From Chara braunii (taxonomy: Eukaryota; Streptophyta; Charophyceae; Charales; Characeae), in contig BFEA01000125.1 in the NCBI GenBank assembly GCA_003427395.1, positions 1,374,047 through 1,438,046 on the forward strand: a DNA stretch of 64,000 nt, in the 5' to 3' direction. Positions 37,734-51,438 of the stretch are shown piece by piece. The position numbers and the translations under genes were made by a program. Below the pieces are notes generated by a model. That model was not told where the DNA came from. It ran no database searches and saw only the letters and a program-made list of their open reading frames with translations. Each line of letters opens with the position of its first letter. Position 1 is the first letter of the stretch.

Positions 37734-40700
37734 CCCCCCCCCCCCCCCCCTGTTTCTTGGGAAGCAGAGCAGTGGTTTCATTCATTATTTAATGTGAGTG
37801 AGAGTGGGAGTGTGATTAAATATTCTTTTATGTTACCACTGTTTTGTCAACTATCAGATGTCCAACAAGGAGGGTACAGATGATCTCATGCTTCGGACCA
37901 AGCTCCTATCGTTAGAGTTTTTGCAGGTATGTGTTTGACTTTTTGTTTCACGTAGTTCGAGCCGGCGTGGCTACATTGATAAGCTTCTGATGTACCTTTT
38001 TGAATGTTCATCATCGATATTAATAGGATTTGACAGTGATATTTTCGGCCTTTGGGTGGTGGAGAGATCATGGAGGCAATTGGACAGCCATAAAACTATG
38101 TTCTGTAATGGAAGTCAACAGGCGTACACCATTATTTGAGGATGATTGATATAACCAGACATCTCATGAACATTGAGTTATAATTTATAAACCCATAACC
38201 TGGAATTTAAAATGAGGGGAATGAGGTTCTTGTTGCTCAGGTATCAAAGCTGGCAAGTAAGAAGGAAGAAAGACATGCCCCCCATCAACCTGAAAGGTAC
38301 CTCTGCATGATTCCAAAGGGGTGTATCTGTTTTGGCTGGGCGATCAGGAATGCAATCACACCGAACACAGTAGAGATTCTGGGTGGTTGTAGCTTATGCT
38401 GAAGTACGCAGTGTCTAAACAGCCGAGTGCATTAGAGGTGTGTTGGGTGTCGGGGAGAAACATTTGAATTCTTTAGCAGGAACAAGCAGGTACAGTAGAA
38501 TATTTTGTCCGGATTTTGCCAAAATTTGTAAGAGGATCTGGGGTAATGGGGCGGGATGCCGCCTGGTTTGAAGGCATCAGGTTAGTTGTATGGACTGTGC
38601 TGCAAGGGGGTTCACGGAAGCACTTGGAAATGATTTGTGGTATTCGAGGATTTGACGGAGGACCATTCAGATCACTTTTGGATGTTTTTCCTTGTTCCAA
38701 CAGCTGGGAAGTCTGGAGCTTGTGGCCAGTCTTGGCCAATTTCCAGGCATCGCTGTTATGTTCTGGTATCGTGTTCACCTGGCACCTACCTTCTTCACCC
38801 TATTACGTTGTACAGTCATTATGGCCGTATTTGGGGTACCTTTCCGTCTAAATACAGCAATAATGACCGTACGTTGTATTCGGGTGAAGAAGGTAGCAGT
38901 TTTTAATTCATATGTTTCAACTTGCATTACGGATTAACACTTGGTTAAGGTAGTTGATTGTTTGTTTTGGCAGCAGGTGTGCAAATACTGGACCGAATGA
39001 GCTATAGAGGGTGGGAATCAGTTACAGGTTAGCACTTGGTTAAGTAATTTGATTGTTTGGATACTGGTTAAGTAATTTGATTGTTTGGATCGCAGGTGTG
39101 CAATTACTCGAGTAAACGAGGTGTTGAGGGTGGGAAGAATGTGAGGGAACAGGAAAGTGCATCTATGTGAATGGAGCTACTGTTTAATGTAGACCTCAAT
39201 GTTCCTTACCTTGCTTGGTGAATGCCACTGCTTTGTTGGTCTTTCTTCAGGGAGTGTTGGAGAACGTTGGGCCGTCGTTTACCCGGAACTTTGCATTCAT
39301 AGACAGTGTGAAACACCATCTATCAGCGTCACTTATCAGAGCTTGTCTGTCTCCTGTACCCGCTATTTTTCAGGTAAATTGTAACTCTCATACAACATTC
39401 TGCTTGCTTTCTTGCGAATGCGAATTACGTGCCGCTTGCTTCAGTTGTTCTAGATTCTGTGCATTTGAATATGGTTGTGCGGTTCGTCTGTGAAACTCAT
39501 GCTGGGGGCGTGTGTTCTCGTCGTCCGTGGCTTTATTATTGAAGTTTGCTACTGAGGGCAGTGTTGGGAATTGTGGATGGTTAATTATGTTGGCAGTGAA
39601 AGTGTTCAAGTAGTGTTGTAGTCTTTTACAACACCTGCCAAAGTCGGCCATAATAATTTGTCAATGCCTCTTTTCATCCTGTAGTAGCTGACCAGCTGTT
39701 GAACAGTCCTGTAATAAGGCCGAGGTAACATGGTGAGGACATGTGAGACTACTTTTCAGCTTTGATAAATGTGCTCACCCCACGGTATTCTTTAGTAAAA
39801 GGTGAAAGAATAGTATGGAATTTGAGGTGGGCATTCAGCGCCAATTTTGTTCAACACAGTATTCTGTGTATCTGTGATTTCGTCTCATTCGTGAACACCC
39901 TTCAACTCAGCTGGTAACATTCTCTTTGTTCGTGATGGTGATCACTTCTCTGTTCTCTTTGGCCTGTTGTTCGTCTGTACAGTTTGCAGCAAACATTTTT
40001 TCTGTGCTGCTTCTTCGCTTCAGGGCGAGTCTTAAGGTCTGCGCTTACCCCAATCAATATTATAACGATGCTATGCCATGGCTGTGGGTGTGCATTGGGA
40101 GGGGGAGGGGGAGGGGGAGGGGGAGGGTGGTTGTGTGTGCATTCGTCCATGTGTGCGTGTGTGGATCTCTACCCATGGGCGTTCGCCCTACCTTGAATTT
40201 ACAGCCAAAGATAACAGTTGTTGACTCTCAATCATGTAAGTAGACATTGTCCAGTGGGCTGTAAGGCCATACACGTTGTCTTCACTACTACAGCTCTATT
40301 CATCCTGACATGATCCTGTGCTATTCTGATGAGGCGGTTTTAGCTGTAAGGGTCAACCTTGAGAAGGTCACAGTTTATTTGACTGTCTGATCTTAAGGTT
40401 ACAGTGAGAAACCTTTTCNNCTCTTGGGTCAATCTCAGCCGAAGGCCAGAAGTTCGTCAGGGAAAAAAAGTCAAATCGTTGAGAAGGTCACAGTTTATTT
40501 GACTGTCTGATCTTAAGGTTACAGTGAGAAACCTTTTCTGCTCTTGGGTCAATCTCAGCCGAAGGCCAGAAGTTCGTCAGGAAAAAAAAGTCAAATTGAT
40601 CCTCAGTTTGTGAGCTTGTGAAGGGTCCGAAATGGTCCGAAAAGCTAGGCTGTTTTTCCGGGTGCCCGGGCAGCCAACTTATGGCTGGGTACACACCCAG

Positions 40701-43700
40701 GTGCTTGTCCGGGCACGACTCCAGGGCAGGGTTCCGGGCAGCCCGAGCGCAAAAAAACATGAAATAAAGAAAAGCGAAAAATTCCCGAAAAAAAGTGTTG
40801 TGTAGAATTGCAATACAAACGACCTTTGGCTGAGGGTCACATTAGAATTCCCCACAGAATCAGAGATGAAAACGAAAATAACATAACCAACTAAGGCACC
40901 CCTCTTTAAACACATTTTGCATGCCCGGGTACGCCGGGCGTAAGCCCCCCCTGGTTGTCACGCCCGGGCCCGGCTGGGCAGTGTTTACCCAGTCTTTTTG
41001 GCTGTGATTACGAGCATCCAGGCCCGGTTGGGTGTCACGCCCGGGCTCGGCTGGGCAGTGATTATGAGAATCTTCCTAAGCCGAAAAGATCGTTGTCCAG
41101 TGAGCAGTGTTTACCCAGTCTTCTTGGCTGTATCTGTGATTACGAGCATCCAGAAACCCTTTACTTTGTAAGCGAAGCAAACATATTGCTTCTATGCAGA
41201 TGATGTGGAGCTAAGATGTTTGTGTGGGTGTTCAAAATGCTTGTATTTGGTGTGTTAATGCTCTCAACAGGCAGAAATCGGTGTTTTCTTCCCGTTGCTT
41301 GTTCTCCGATATGTCGACAGCAATGATGCTTCTGCTCTACAGCGGACTGTAGTTCTCAGGTTTGTTTACTTGGACCTTTTACCTTGCTATCCCTCTTTTG
41401 AGTCGTCTCTTTGCGGTACTCACTTCTTGTTGTTGCGGCTTTTTATGTCAGTGAAAAGAAGATGCCATTGGGAAGTCTGTGGTGCTTCTCTCAGTTGCTT
41501 GAGCCGGTAGGCACACTATCTTTTTGTGTGTACAGGTATTGGACATGCACACACAACACGTGGCGAACATGACAACACACTCAGTGTGGCACGGTCATGC
41601 TCTTTTTGTGGAGTTGTGTATAGCGAACATAACAAGGCCTTGCTAAGCTCCGTTCAGGTGAATTGACGCGGCTTGGGTTGGGACCGTACTAGTGGTCTTG
41701 CCAATTGATATCCATGGCGGAGTGGGTGTGTAGAGTTGTGGGTTTTATGCCTGTAGAGTTGTGGGTTTCTCACACTTACTGCCATTCTTTTCAGGGGTTT
41801 GCTAGGATTGCAGGGTTGGTGTGAGTAAAGTCGACCACTTTTCGTAGGGGAATCTCTGGCTCTGGTCGATGAGGTGAGTCGTTATTCATCAGTCGAATGC
41901 ATTCTCGGCAGACTGTCGGGGTTCAACCCCTTGATGAGTTGATGAAAGTCCGATGAAACAGTCTGGCACGCTGATGCTCTTTCTGTGGAGTTATGCGAAC
42001 ACGACAACACACACACAACGCGGCAAGCCATGTATGTGGGAGGCACAGTAAAAAGGGAGCAGCCAGAAGACAAAAAAGCAAGGACGATAAAGTACGAGCT
42101 GCATAAGCATACGTTAAAGGCAATATAACGGCAAGGACAGAATTGCATGATGACATGGCAGTATCACGGGTTTTGTCACTTTGTGTTCTTCACGATGTTT
42201 GCCTTAGAAGATTCAAGGTCAAACTGTTTGTTTAAATTCTGGGTCTACTCATCTGGGTGGAAAACGGTTTGTTATGGTGACAGTTTGCATGTAGAAGAAA
42301 CTAAGGTCAAGCAGTTTGTTTCTGGGTGGAAAAGGGTTTGTTACACACACTTCCACACTGACGTGCGCAGATGTGGTGGACCTTGCACTTCTCTCAGAAA
42401 TTGAAGTATTAAAATGTTGCAATAGTTCGGTTAGCATGCACACAACATAATCTCTGATCCGAACACTAAAGAGGGGATGGTCACTATCAGCCACACCCGC
42501 AAAAACTGCGACGCATTGTCTTGCACTCATCCCCCATTCCCTTATTACATGCTCGATATGCTGTTCTGGCCTCGACATGCCATGCTCAAAAGTGTGCGAC
42601 TGGAAGCTGCAAGAACAAATAGAAGTGGTACCTAAAAGAAAGCCAAAGTAAAGGTAGCTGAGAAAGCGATTGTCAAGGGAGGTTGAGCGTAGGTTGGTGA
42701 CTCGTTCGTCTTTTCTTGCTCTTGCACCGCTGTCATCCTGTGATCTGTGTGTAGTTTCGATTCCATAGTCTCTCTGCCTTTAACTGTCTATCTTGTGGGC
42801 TCTAGCACGGGAATTCTGTATTTGAGGATCCTGGCCGATCACTCGGCATTTGTTGTGATTCCTTGCTTCTGGTTCTTGAAGCCCAGTTGCTGATGAGGTG
42901 CAACGGTTTGTGCCTGATCACGTCAGCCGCCAAAGGGATCCAAAATGCCCCGGTTGGGTTCATTTCCATACCCGTGCTTTGTTTTAGCAGGAGAAGTTTC
43001 TGTTATTACGAGAGGTGTCTGCTCCATCCATCATTATGGAAAGTTTTGGAAAGTTTGCTCCATCCATCATTATCACACTGACTTTTCAGTGTATTTGTTT
43101 GTTGTGATCCTCCGTGTTTATTCTATAGGATGTTGGATACAATCGCTATGAACTCGCAGGCTTTGGCAGATGTCTTCGTCAATTACGATTGTGATTTAGA
43201 TGCCACCAACTTGTTTGAGAAAATGGTAAGTGAAACTGTTAACCCCTGCATGGTACCTGAAGGGTACATGTCTATGAACTGTTCAACCAGAAAAGTCTAA
43301 AAGCTGTTAGTCCATCTGGTAACAAGTAATGACAACCAGACTCAAAGTTGAGATCCCTGGTCGTGGAAAACTCTTGCTGCTGCAAGTAAATGTAAGGCTG
43401 GTGCTTCTGTGTTTCCTCGAGGTTTTCCCCCAAATCTTCAGTAACTAGAGTGGAGAGGGTGAACAAAGCGCCTATTCTGGCTTCCTCTCTGCAGCTATTT
43501 CCAGATGGCTGGGCATGTCTTTGTTTTTTTGTTTTTTTTTTCTCCCTCGACTGGGCATGTCTTCTGGACTCCATTTTTCCAGCTTAAACCACCTGTCCCC
43601 TTTCTGCAAATTTACCACTCCGGCAGTAGCAGCAGGGGAGCAAAAGCTTTGGCCCTACCGGCAGCAGCGGGGAGCAAAAGTGTGCGAACGTCTACCACCA

Positions 43701-46700
43701 GCATATGTTTCGCCGTCCAGAATGTGTTTTTGACTTTTCTAATATTTTTTCCAAAAACATGAGGACTCAATCAACGGCCTGTACTTGTTTTCATAATTTT
43801 TTTTTGCTAACAATTCTGAGCGTGAGAACTTGACGAAGTTGGTGCACTTGTACGTCTGCGAACTGTCACCGGCCTCCAGCGGCCGCTAGGGAAACCTTTC
43901 CTGCACCCGGCAGGTGTATTGCCGAACCTTGGAATGTCAACAGGGAGACTGGTGGTTTGAGGCCATGGAAGTGCAGATGACCTCTCTCCTGAGGGGTAAT
44001 AATTGAGTAAAACCGAAAGGCATCGCTAGCCGCAGGCTTGTGTGTGGAATCCTCCACGGCTGCATTTCATAAGTTAAGAAAATCCAATGTGATTTCGAGA
44101 TAGAGACTTCATTCCAGACGAACAACCAGGAATCGAGCCCGAGAAGTGGACAGGACAATTTGGGATGAAGAAAGAAGGGGGAGGCGGTGGGGGGAGGGGG
44201 GGAGAGGATATGTTTGAACCTTTTCACATGTGCACATCCAAACTGAAAGCACGCTATATCAGTGGAACTGGAAAGGGAGGTGTACCTGAGATGAAAAGGA
44301 GGTAAAGTGGCAGTTATAGTTGTATGGTTTGTGTGGTGACATCCCAATGATCCAGTTGGTGTACCTGATACTGTGAACTGTGCTGCATAGTGAAACGCAT
44401 TGACATGCAATGCATAGAGCACAGAATGGAGTGCTTATGAAGCTGCATAATCAGAGTGGAGTAGACAGTGAGAATGTGGCATCACTAAAATTTTAGGACT
44501 CCATCTGGATTGCGATGCGACCGCACTGAATTTTCCAGTGCTTCATTGATTGTTGAAGTCTGGATCGTAATGAAGAATACTTTTTTTTATTTTATCAGCT
44601 ATGGCAGAGTCCCTTCCAAGTTCGCACGCGTGTACTGGTCGATGACACTTGGATGCAAGAGTGATTGTCATCTCCTTTTGTATCTTTTCCGATAACAGGT
44701 TTCCTCAGTCAGCCAGCAGGGTGCACTTTATGGATTTATAAATTTTATAGTCTTTTCTGTCTGTTGCTATCTCTGCCTCAGTTTCTATCTGCCCCTTTGA
44801 GGTCTTTATAAGACGTTTTTTGGATGTCAATGTATGATAAATTGATAATCCTGCTATATAGCCTACAATTGATCAATGAGTAATCTACATGGTGAATTCT
44901 TCATTGTGGTCGATGTGGGGGGTTAGGAAGTGTTGAACGTGATATTATCCAATGTACTAGGTCAGTGGTAAGTATGTGGACTAGGTCAGTGGTAAGTATG
45001 TGACGTCAGTCTTGAATAGTTCGGTCCTGATGGAGGAAGGAAAACAGAAACCATGATGAAAAGTTGAAATCCTCCAAGATTATTCTGTAGTGGACAATCT
45101 TGCTAGGCTTTGACATGTTGGATGGTGATTGAAACGTTTTCCTATCTGATGTCTGCTGTGTAGGTTAATTCACTTTCTCGGCTGGCGCAAACAAGGATAA
45201 GTGTAGATCCTGAATCACCTGTAGCTGTGCAGATCCAAGCACTGAAAGGGAGTGCATTGCAGGTACGTCAGTGTGGATTCTATGTGCAGCCGGCTTTCGC
45301 ATTTCCTGATCTGGGATTGCTATAAAATTTTATTACCAAACTCGGTGATTTTGTGCATATGTGGCAGTCAGATGCTGGTCTCCTTTGGCACACTGTTACA
45401 TGGTCGTGAACTGATGATACTACTCCTTGCGGACTGATTTGGCACAACGAGCTGCAAGGGTTGATTCAGAGGATGGATAGCCCCAGAGGATGCATGCCAG
45501 AAGTGCACAAAGTGTTTCTGTTGCAGTTGTTGGGTGAGGTGGGAGTGGAGGTGGAGGGGGGTGGAGTGCAGGGAGGGAAGGGGTCGGTTGTGGATTGGTG
45601 CTAGACAGATAATAAGGCAAAAGTTGATTTATTTAGTCGTCTGTTTGCCTACATTCGTTTATCGAACTCTGCATCTCTTACCACAAGCGAACCCACATTC
45701 ATACTCCCCCCCTCTGCCCACCTGCCTAACCCGGCCTCTTGACCGTGTGGAAGTGGATGGCTGACTGACCAGTTGGCACGCTGCTCAGGACAGTTAACGC
45801 AACACACTGTGGTTTGTGTACCAGCCTGAATGTGAGTTGTGTTCCCATTTGCAGAGTGATTGGTCTGCATAGCAAAACGAAAGCATGTGGTTTATCGGCC
45901 TGGTTTCACCAAGAGTCCCAGGAGCTAGCCCAGATCAACACGGCCTGTGTGCCTTTCAGGACATTTGTTAAAATTGGAGTGATACAGAGAAGATGACACG
46001 TAAATAAAGATCCCGAAAATGCCAGACGTAATTGAAATAAAAGAAAAGAAGAAAGAGAAACGGCGAACGATACAGAGAAGATTGGCATGGCCCCTGCGCA
46101 AGGATGACACGCATAAATTGAGAAATGGTCCAAATTCAAACAAAGAAAACGGAAAAAAAAAAGAAAGTGAAACGGCCAGTGCCCCATCCTGACAGACACA
46201 AATCCAAAAATATTCCGAACTGGAAGATGGAAGCCTTTTGTGCATATTGCAGCACATTACTTCAAATGGTTTCGTCTGTGTTTGCGAGTGTATTAGATCA
46301 GTGCAAACTTCAAAGTACATGTCCAGCCCTTTAACCACCACCTCCTGCAGAAAACTGGTCAACCTCTGCATGCAAAGGAAAGCTTGTGGTTGGTGGATCT
46401 GCAATCAAATGGTTAGTTCTAAATGGTAGTTGTGCTTTTAAGTGCTGGGTAGGCCAGAAGGTGCCTCGTTTGCTAATCAATCAGGGTGAAAGTGGTGCAG
46501 ATCTCAGGGCCTTAGGAGCATGAACAAGGTCAGAAGGTGGTACCGCGTGACTGTTACACTGTAATATGTCCAAACGGTTAATATGACCCGCTGATCTTTT
46601 CGTGACAGTCTTGCCTCAGTTTCTACATATGAACGGCGGAGGGTTGGGTCACTGTTTCTCTTGACAATCTTCTTTGTGCATCTCTGCTGCAAACAATTGT

Positions 46701-49700
46701 ACAGTGTCTGGTTACAACAATGAAATCCTTGGCACAGTGGGCGAAGAAGGGAGAGGATAGCAGCAAAGGGGAAGCATCCTCACAGAATCCGGACAATGCA
46801 ATCATATCCCCAGTTATGGCAAATGGGCATGCATCGGACCTAGGGTCCAGGAATAGCAGTATTGACTGGAGCGAGAAGGATGGGGACATTACCAAAATAT
46901 CTGAATCAGAAGGGGAGACTCAGGCTGACAGGTTTGGGAAAGCAAAGGCGCACAAGTCAAGCTTGGAGGCGGGTGTGAGTGAGGTGAGCCAACATTTTTA
47001 TCTGTCTTGTATGCTGTTTTTTTTGGCTGCTTGGGCTCTTGCTACGCACGCCAAGTTCATGTGTGGGCTATGCCTCGTGCACTGTTGCCAGGTGTGATGC
47101 AAGCTCACTTCAGCACCTGGTTAACGTGAGCTCTCTGTATCTGTTAGAATTACTGTGAGGGTTATCCCTTTTGTGAGGCACACAAGTCTTCGACTTGGAC
47201 AATCCACTCATTTTTTTTCCAGGGCATTTCTCTTTGCCTGGATGGATTACCCAGGTTGAATCTGTGAGTATGGTGCACACTCATTGCTGTATGGGGTCCG
47301 TAATACTTCAGCGGTTGTGCGGTGATCATTAATCAGTTTCCTGTTTTCTCTTTTGGATGTTTGAGGGAATTGATTGTGATGCGAGAATGCTAGATATTTA
47401 CGAAACATGTAGGTGAGGGGTATCACACTTTGAAGACGAACTGCATTTGTGGCCCTGTTAGTATACGAGCTTTTAATGAAGCTGCAACAATATTGACCTT
47501 AACAATACTTGCACAGACTTGCCATAGTGATATACTGCTTCTCATGTGGAGCAGTCCAGAACAAAACAATCAGCAGCTTAGTGTGCATTACACCTGCACT
47601 ACACGATTGAAGTACTGCATGATGTGTTCATGTAGTCTCCTACAGTCTTGTAAGGATGTGTTGATATATGCCTGCTTGGTACGAATTTCCGCTTGCATGT
47701 AGCAGCAGCCTCAAGTGGTTGATGGGGACCCTCATGGTTCGTTTTTTGGGTTAACCGCCAATCTCTTCAAATAGGTGTTTGAGCGGCTTGGTTACTAGCT
47801 GCACTTCGTAGTACATACCCCCTAAGGCGAGACCTGTTTATTGGCACAGAAATTCCCCGCCATGAGTTTTTATCGTGGAATTTGTTTTTAATAGTATTTC
47901 TCTCACTGTCTGGTTTGCCTGGGTGATGTCTGCAGGTGGGTCTAGGCGCCTGGTCACAAGTGCACCAGTTCCACTTGTCCATGCTCTGGTACTTCTGCCC
48001 GTTTGATCCTTGGCAGCAGAGTAGTAGCACCAGTTCCACTTCTCCATGCACCTGGTCACAAGTGCACCAGTTCCACCGATGGTTGGTGACTCACTGCCCC
48101 TTGATTGCCCCTTGATTGGGCATTGACCAACCAGCCGACCGGTTGGCTGTCAGTCAGTACCCAAAATAAAAACCAAAGAAAAAAAAGTGAGACCGCCCCG
48201 AAGTTTTAAACGGATTTGGCTCTACTCAGAAGGAGAAGTACAGCTGTAAATTCAGATTTGAAAAAGAATTCACCAGATGACCCTCTAGTGAGTAGTCGGC
48301 TCAACACCTATGGGTCCACCTCACTCATAGGCTGCAGAATTGTCAGCCAGTGGCATTGGCTGTCGGCTGCGAAACTACTGCGAGGACTTCGGTCCTTGGC
48401 CGTGCTGTTGTGGAGGAAAAGGCTCTTCCCGCCCTACGTGAAGGCGGGCTAGGAAAATGCAAGCTAGCCCTAGTGAAGGATGGACTCAAGAAAGGGGCCC
48501 GGGTGGTTACGAGGTGGAAACAGTAGGCCGAGCCCACGAGTTGGTTACAGAGGCCAGGCCTGCACGGTCTTCCGGAAGCGCCCAGGGCACAGGGTACTTG
48601 GACGGGGTTTCGTGGCCTCTCCAGCCTCGTGAGCAACACAAAAGCAAGCAAGCGGTCCATTCCAGCACATTTGGGCATTAAGGCTGAGCAGCAACACTGC
48701 TGGAGAGCGCAGCCAGCCATTTTCCATGCAGGAAGCTTATGCAGTGGCAGTGAGGAGGAAGGGGGTGGGCACCTGCCATAGCCAGTTAGTGCGCGCCCTA
48801 GCCGGATGGTGGAGGTGCGGTGATCCTTGGGACAAGGAGGGGGAAGGGATGCAGAGGGAACAATTCACATACCTGGTGTTGATGAAGGCAGGCTGTGACT
48901 TCCACTTCCCACAGCCCATTGCCCAGGACCACTGCTTTGGCTGGGCACCAAAGTCTTCAAGCTGCATCTGTCGATTGACACATGGACACGGTTTGCAGGC
49001 ATGTAGATAGGCTAGACTCGTAGGAGCTAGGGAAGTAGGATCGGTGTTCAGAAGGCCGGTAGGAAGACTACATTGTCGTTGCATGCCCGGATTCCATCAC
49101 AATGCGAGCTCATCACCTGTCGACTAACAGTGACATGTCCACTGGTCATCCACACGAGCCTGGTGTGTTTGAACAACACTGGTCACTCAACTCAGACACA
49201 ACTTGCGGAACAGAAACTGGCGTGATGTCTATGTGCGGGCTGGGTGACAGCAAAACCACAACGCTGCAGAAATGGACGAAAGAAAGAAGCAGGAACGAGG
49301 ACCGTGCAATAAAAAGAAAAGCAATTTGCGCCCGTGACCTGTAGCAGCACAAATAAACAAACAAAAGGAAAAGGCCGCAGGAAACGAAACCACTCAAAGA
49401 GGCGAAACCTAAAAAGATGACCGCAAATCAAACAAACAAAAAAAAAAGCAGCTCTTGAACCCCAAACACAGTGGTTCCAAACGACTGGAAAGAAAGTCGA
49501 CTCCTGCGACCCGCAACGCCGGGAACGGCTATGCCGTGTGAACAGCTCTAGAGTTTAAACTGTGTGACACTCCATAATTTTGAATCAGGAGAAATGCATA
49601 AATGAACGTAGAATCTGGAGTTGCCTATTATGTAAGAAGTTAGAAGAAAACTTAAGATACCTGGCCCTGCTGTAGCTGTAGTCCTTCAGACTCTTTCCAG

Positions 49701-51371
49701 AATGAGGAGATATGAATTGGATGATGCTGTGTTGGGTAGGGTTAAAATGGTGGCGATGGCAAATATGTGACTGAGTGAGTGGCTGCAGCTGTTGCATGAT
49801 TTTCTGAGGCCTAAGAGTAGCTGAAAGGTTGGCCGAGTAAAAGAGCAAAAGCGATGTGTACATCTCTCACATAAAGGTCCTAAATTTATCCGTTATGGCC
49901 GTCAGCGCCTTTCGCCGAAATTGTTGCCTCTGCATTATATGTTTCTTTTTCAGGTTTGCTTGTTGGTCCTGTATTCTGGATGGTTCTACTGACCACTGTT
50001 CTTCTGTTGTCATGGTTCTGTCTTGTACTCCCTCTGTTACCAGTTCAATTTGAAACCGTTGAAGGGGATTCGGCATCTTGTCAATAATAAAATCATACCC
50101 AATGAGCCAGCTGCAATAGCCCGCTTTTTGCGGAATACGCCAGGGTTGGACAAGGCAAGCACCTCTTACCCACTCTTTTTCTGGCTCAGAAAGTTGTGAG
50201 CATGTGGATCTTTCCCTTGTATTGATATTGCAATTTTCAAGCACCATTTGTTGAATCTAATCTTTATGCTGCCGAGCAGGGTTGCATCCCTGCCGACCGC
50301 CGACCCTGACCGCCGACCGTATTGCAGCCGACCAGTAGGGCCGACCGGTTGGCGGTCTGCTGACCAGTCAGAAAACAACCAACCACTGTTTTTTTTTTCA
50401 AATCCGAGTTGGGGGCTGTCCTGCGCTTGCTGAGTACAGTCCAAATCCGCTGAGAAACTTTTGGGGATGGGAGGGGGTATGGGGGTGTTGGGGTGGGAGT
50501 ATAGGGGGGGTATAGGGGTGATGGTGTCGGGGGCAGTTTGAGGGTGTTGGGGGGGTGTATGGGTATTATTGTCTATCTATATATTTTTTTATATTACATA
50601 TCTTATTGTATATTTTTTTATATTACATATCTTATTGTATATTATTATATTCGGATTTAATTGTCAAATAATACAATTTAAAAATAATCGAAAATTGAAA
50701 AGAAAATTAGAGAACATTCATTGTCAATAATAGAAAAGAAATAATGCTTGAATCTATTGAATAATGAATGTTTTTAATTAAGATATTGGGGGCCGGTATG
50801 GGGGTGTTGGTGCTATTATTAGGGGCTCTGGACCCAAAAAAATATTTATTTATTTATTTATTTTTGCGGGGTGCCGAGGACCTCTGACCGGTAGGTGCCG
50901 ACCAGCCGATCGGCCAGCGGGTTGGCAGCCGACCAGTTGAGGCCCGTCAACCGTTGGGGGGTGCAACCCTGCTGCCGAGTGAATTGAACCGGTCCCCTCA
51001 GGTCAGTATGTAGAAGCATGGCCCGCTTGTATGCAGCTTAGAAGTACCAAGGCTGGGGCTGGTGGTTGAGCATCTTTGTTGCTTGTGCCAGACCGGGTGG
51101 GCAGTTAAGGCACACGGGGATGTGAGCAGCTCCTGCTCAACCACAATCAATGTGGGCAGCCTTGTACGTGCGAGGCATAGTAAAAGAGGAGCTGTTGCCC
51201 CAAAGCAACCCCAAGGAAACACAATTCAAAATGGTTCAATTATGATTCATGTTGCTTGCTAAAGAGGTGAATTCTTTAGTTGTTGGGCTGGCTCAACTCG
51301 AATCTACTCCTCTGGGTGGAATAGGGGGTGGTGTGGTGGAAACTTACTACACACACACATGCACACACACA

Positions 51372-51438
<67 letters not shown>

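Noticed and set aside
47221-47265. A candidate exon with [14 protein letters not shown] after exon 17
   Set aside because: GISL recalls BIG2, but the rest does not match. Exon 18 at 50044 ([13 protein letters not shown]) joins AGVSE in phase and fits the family well.
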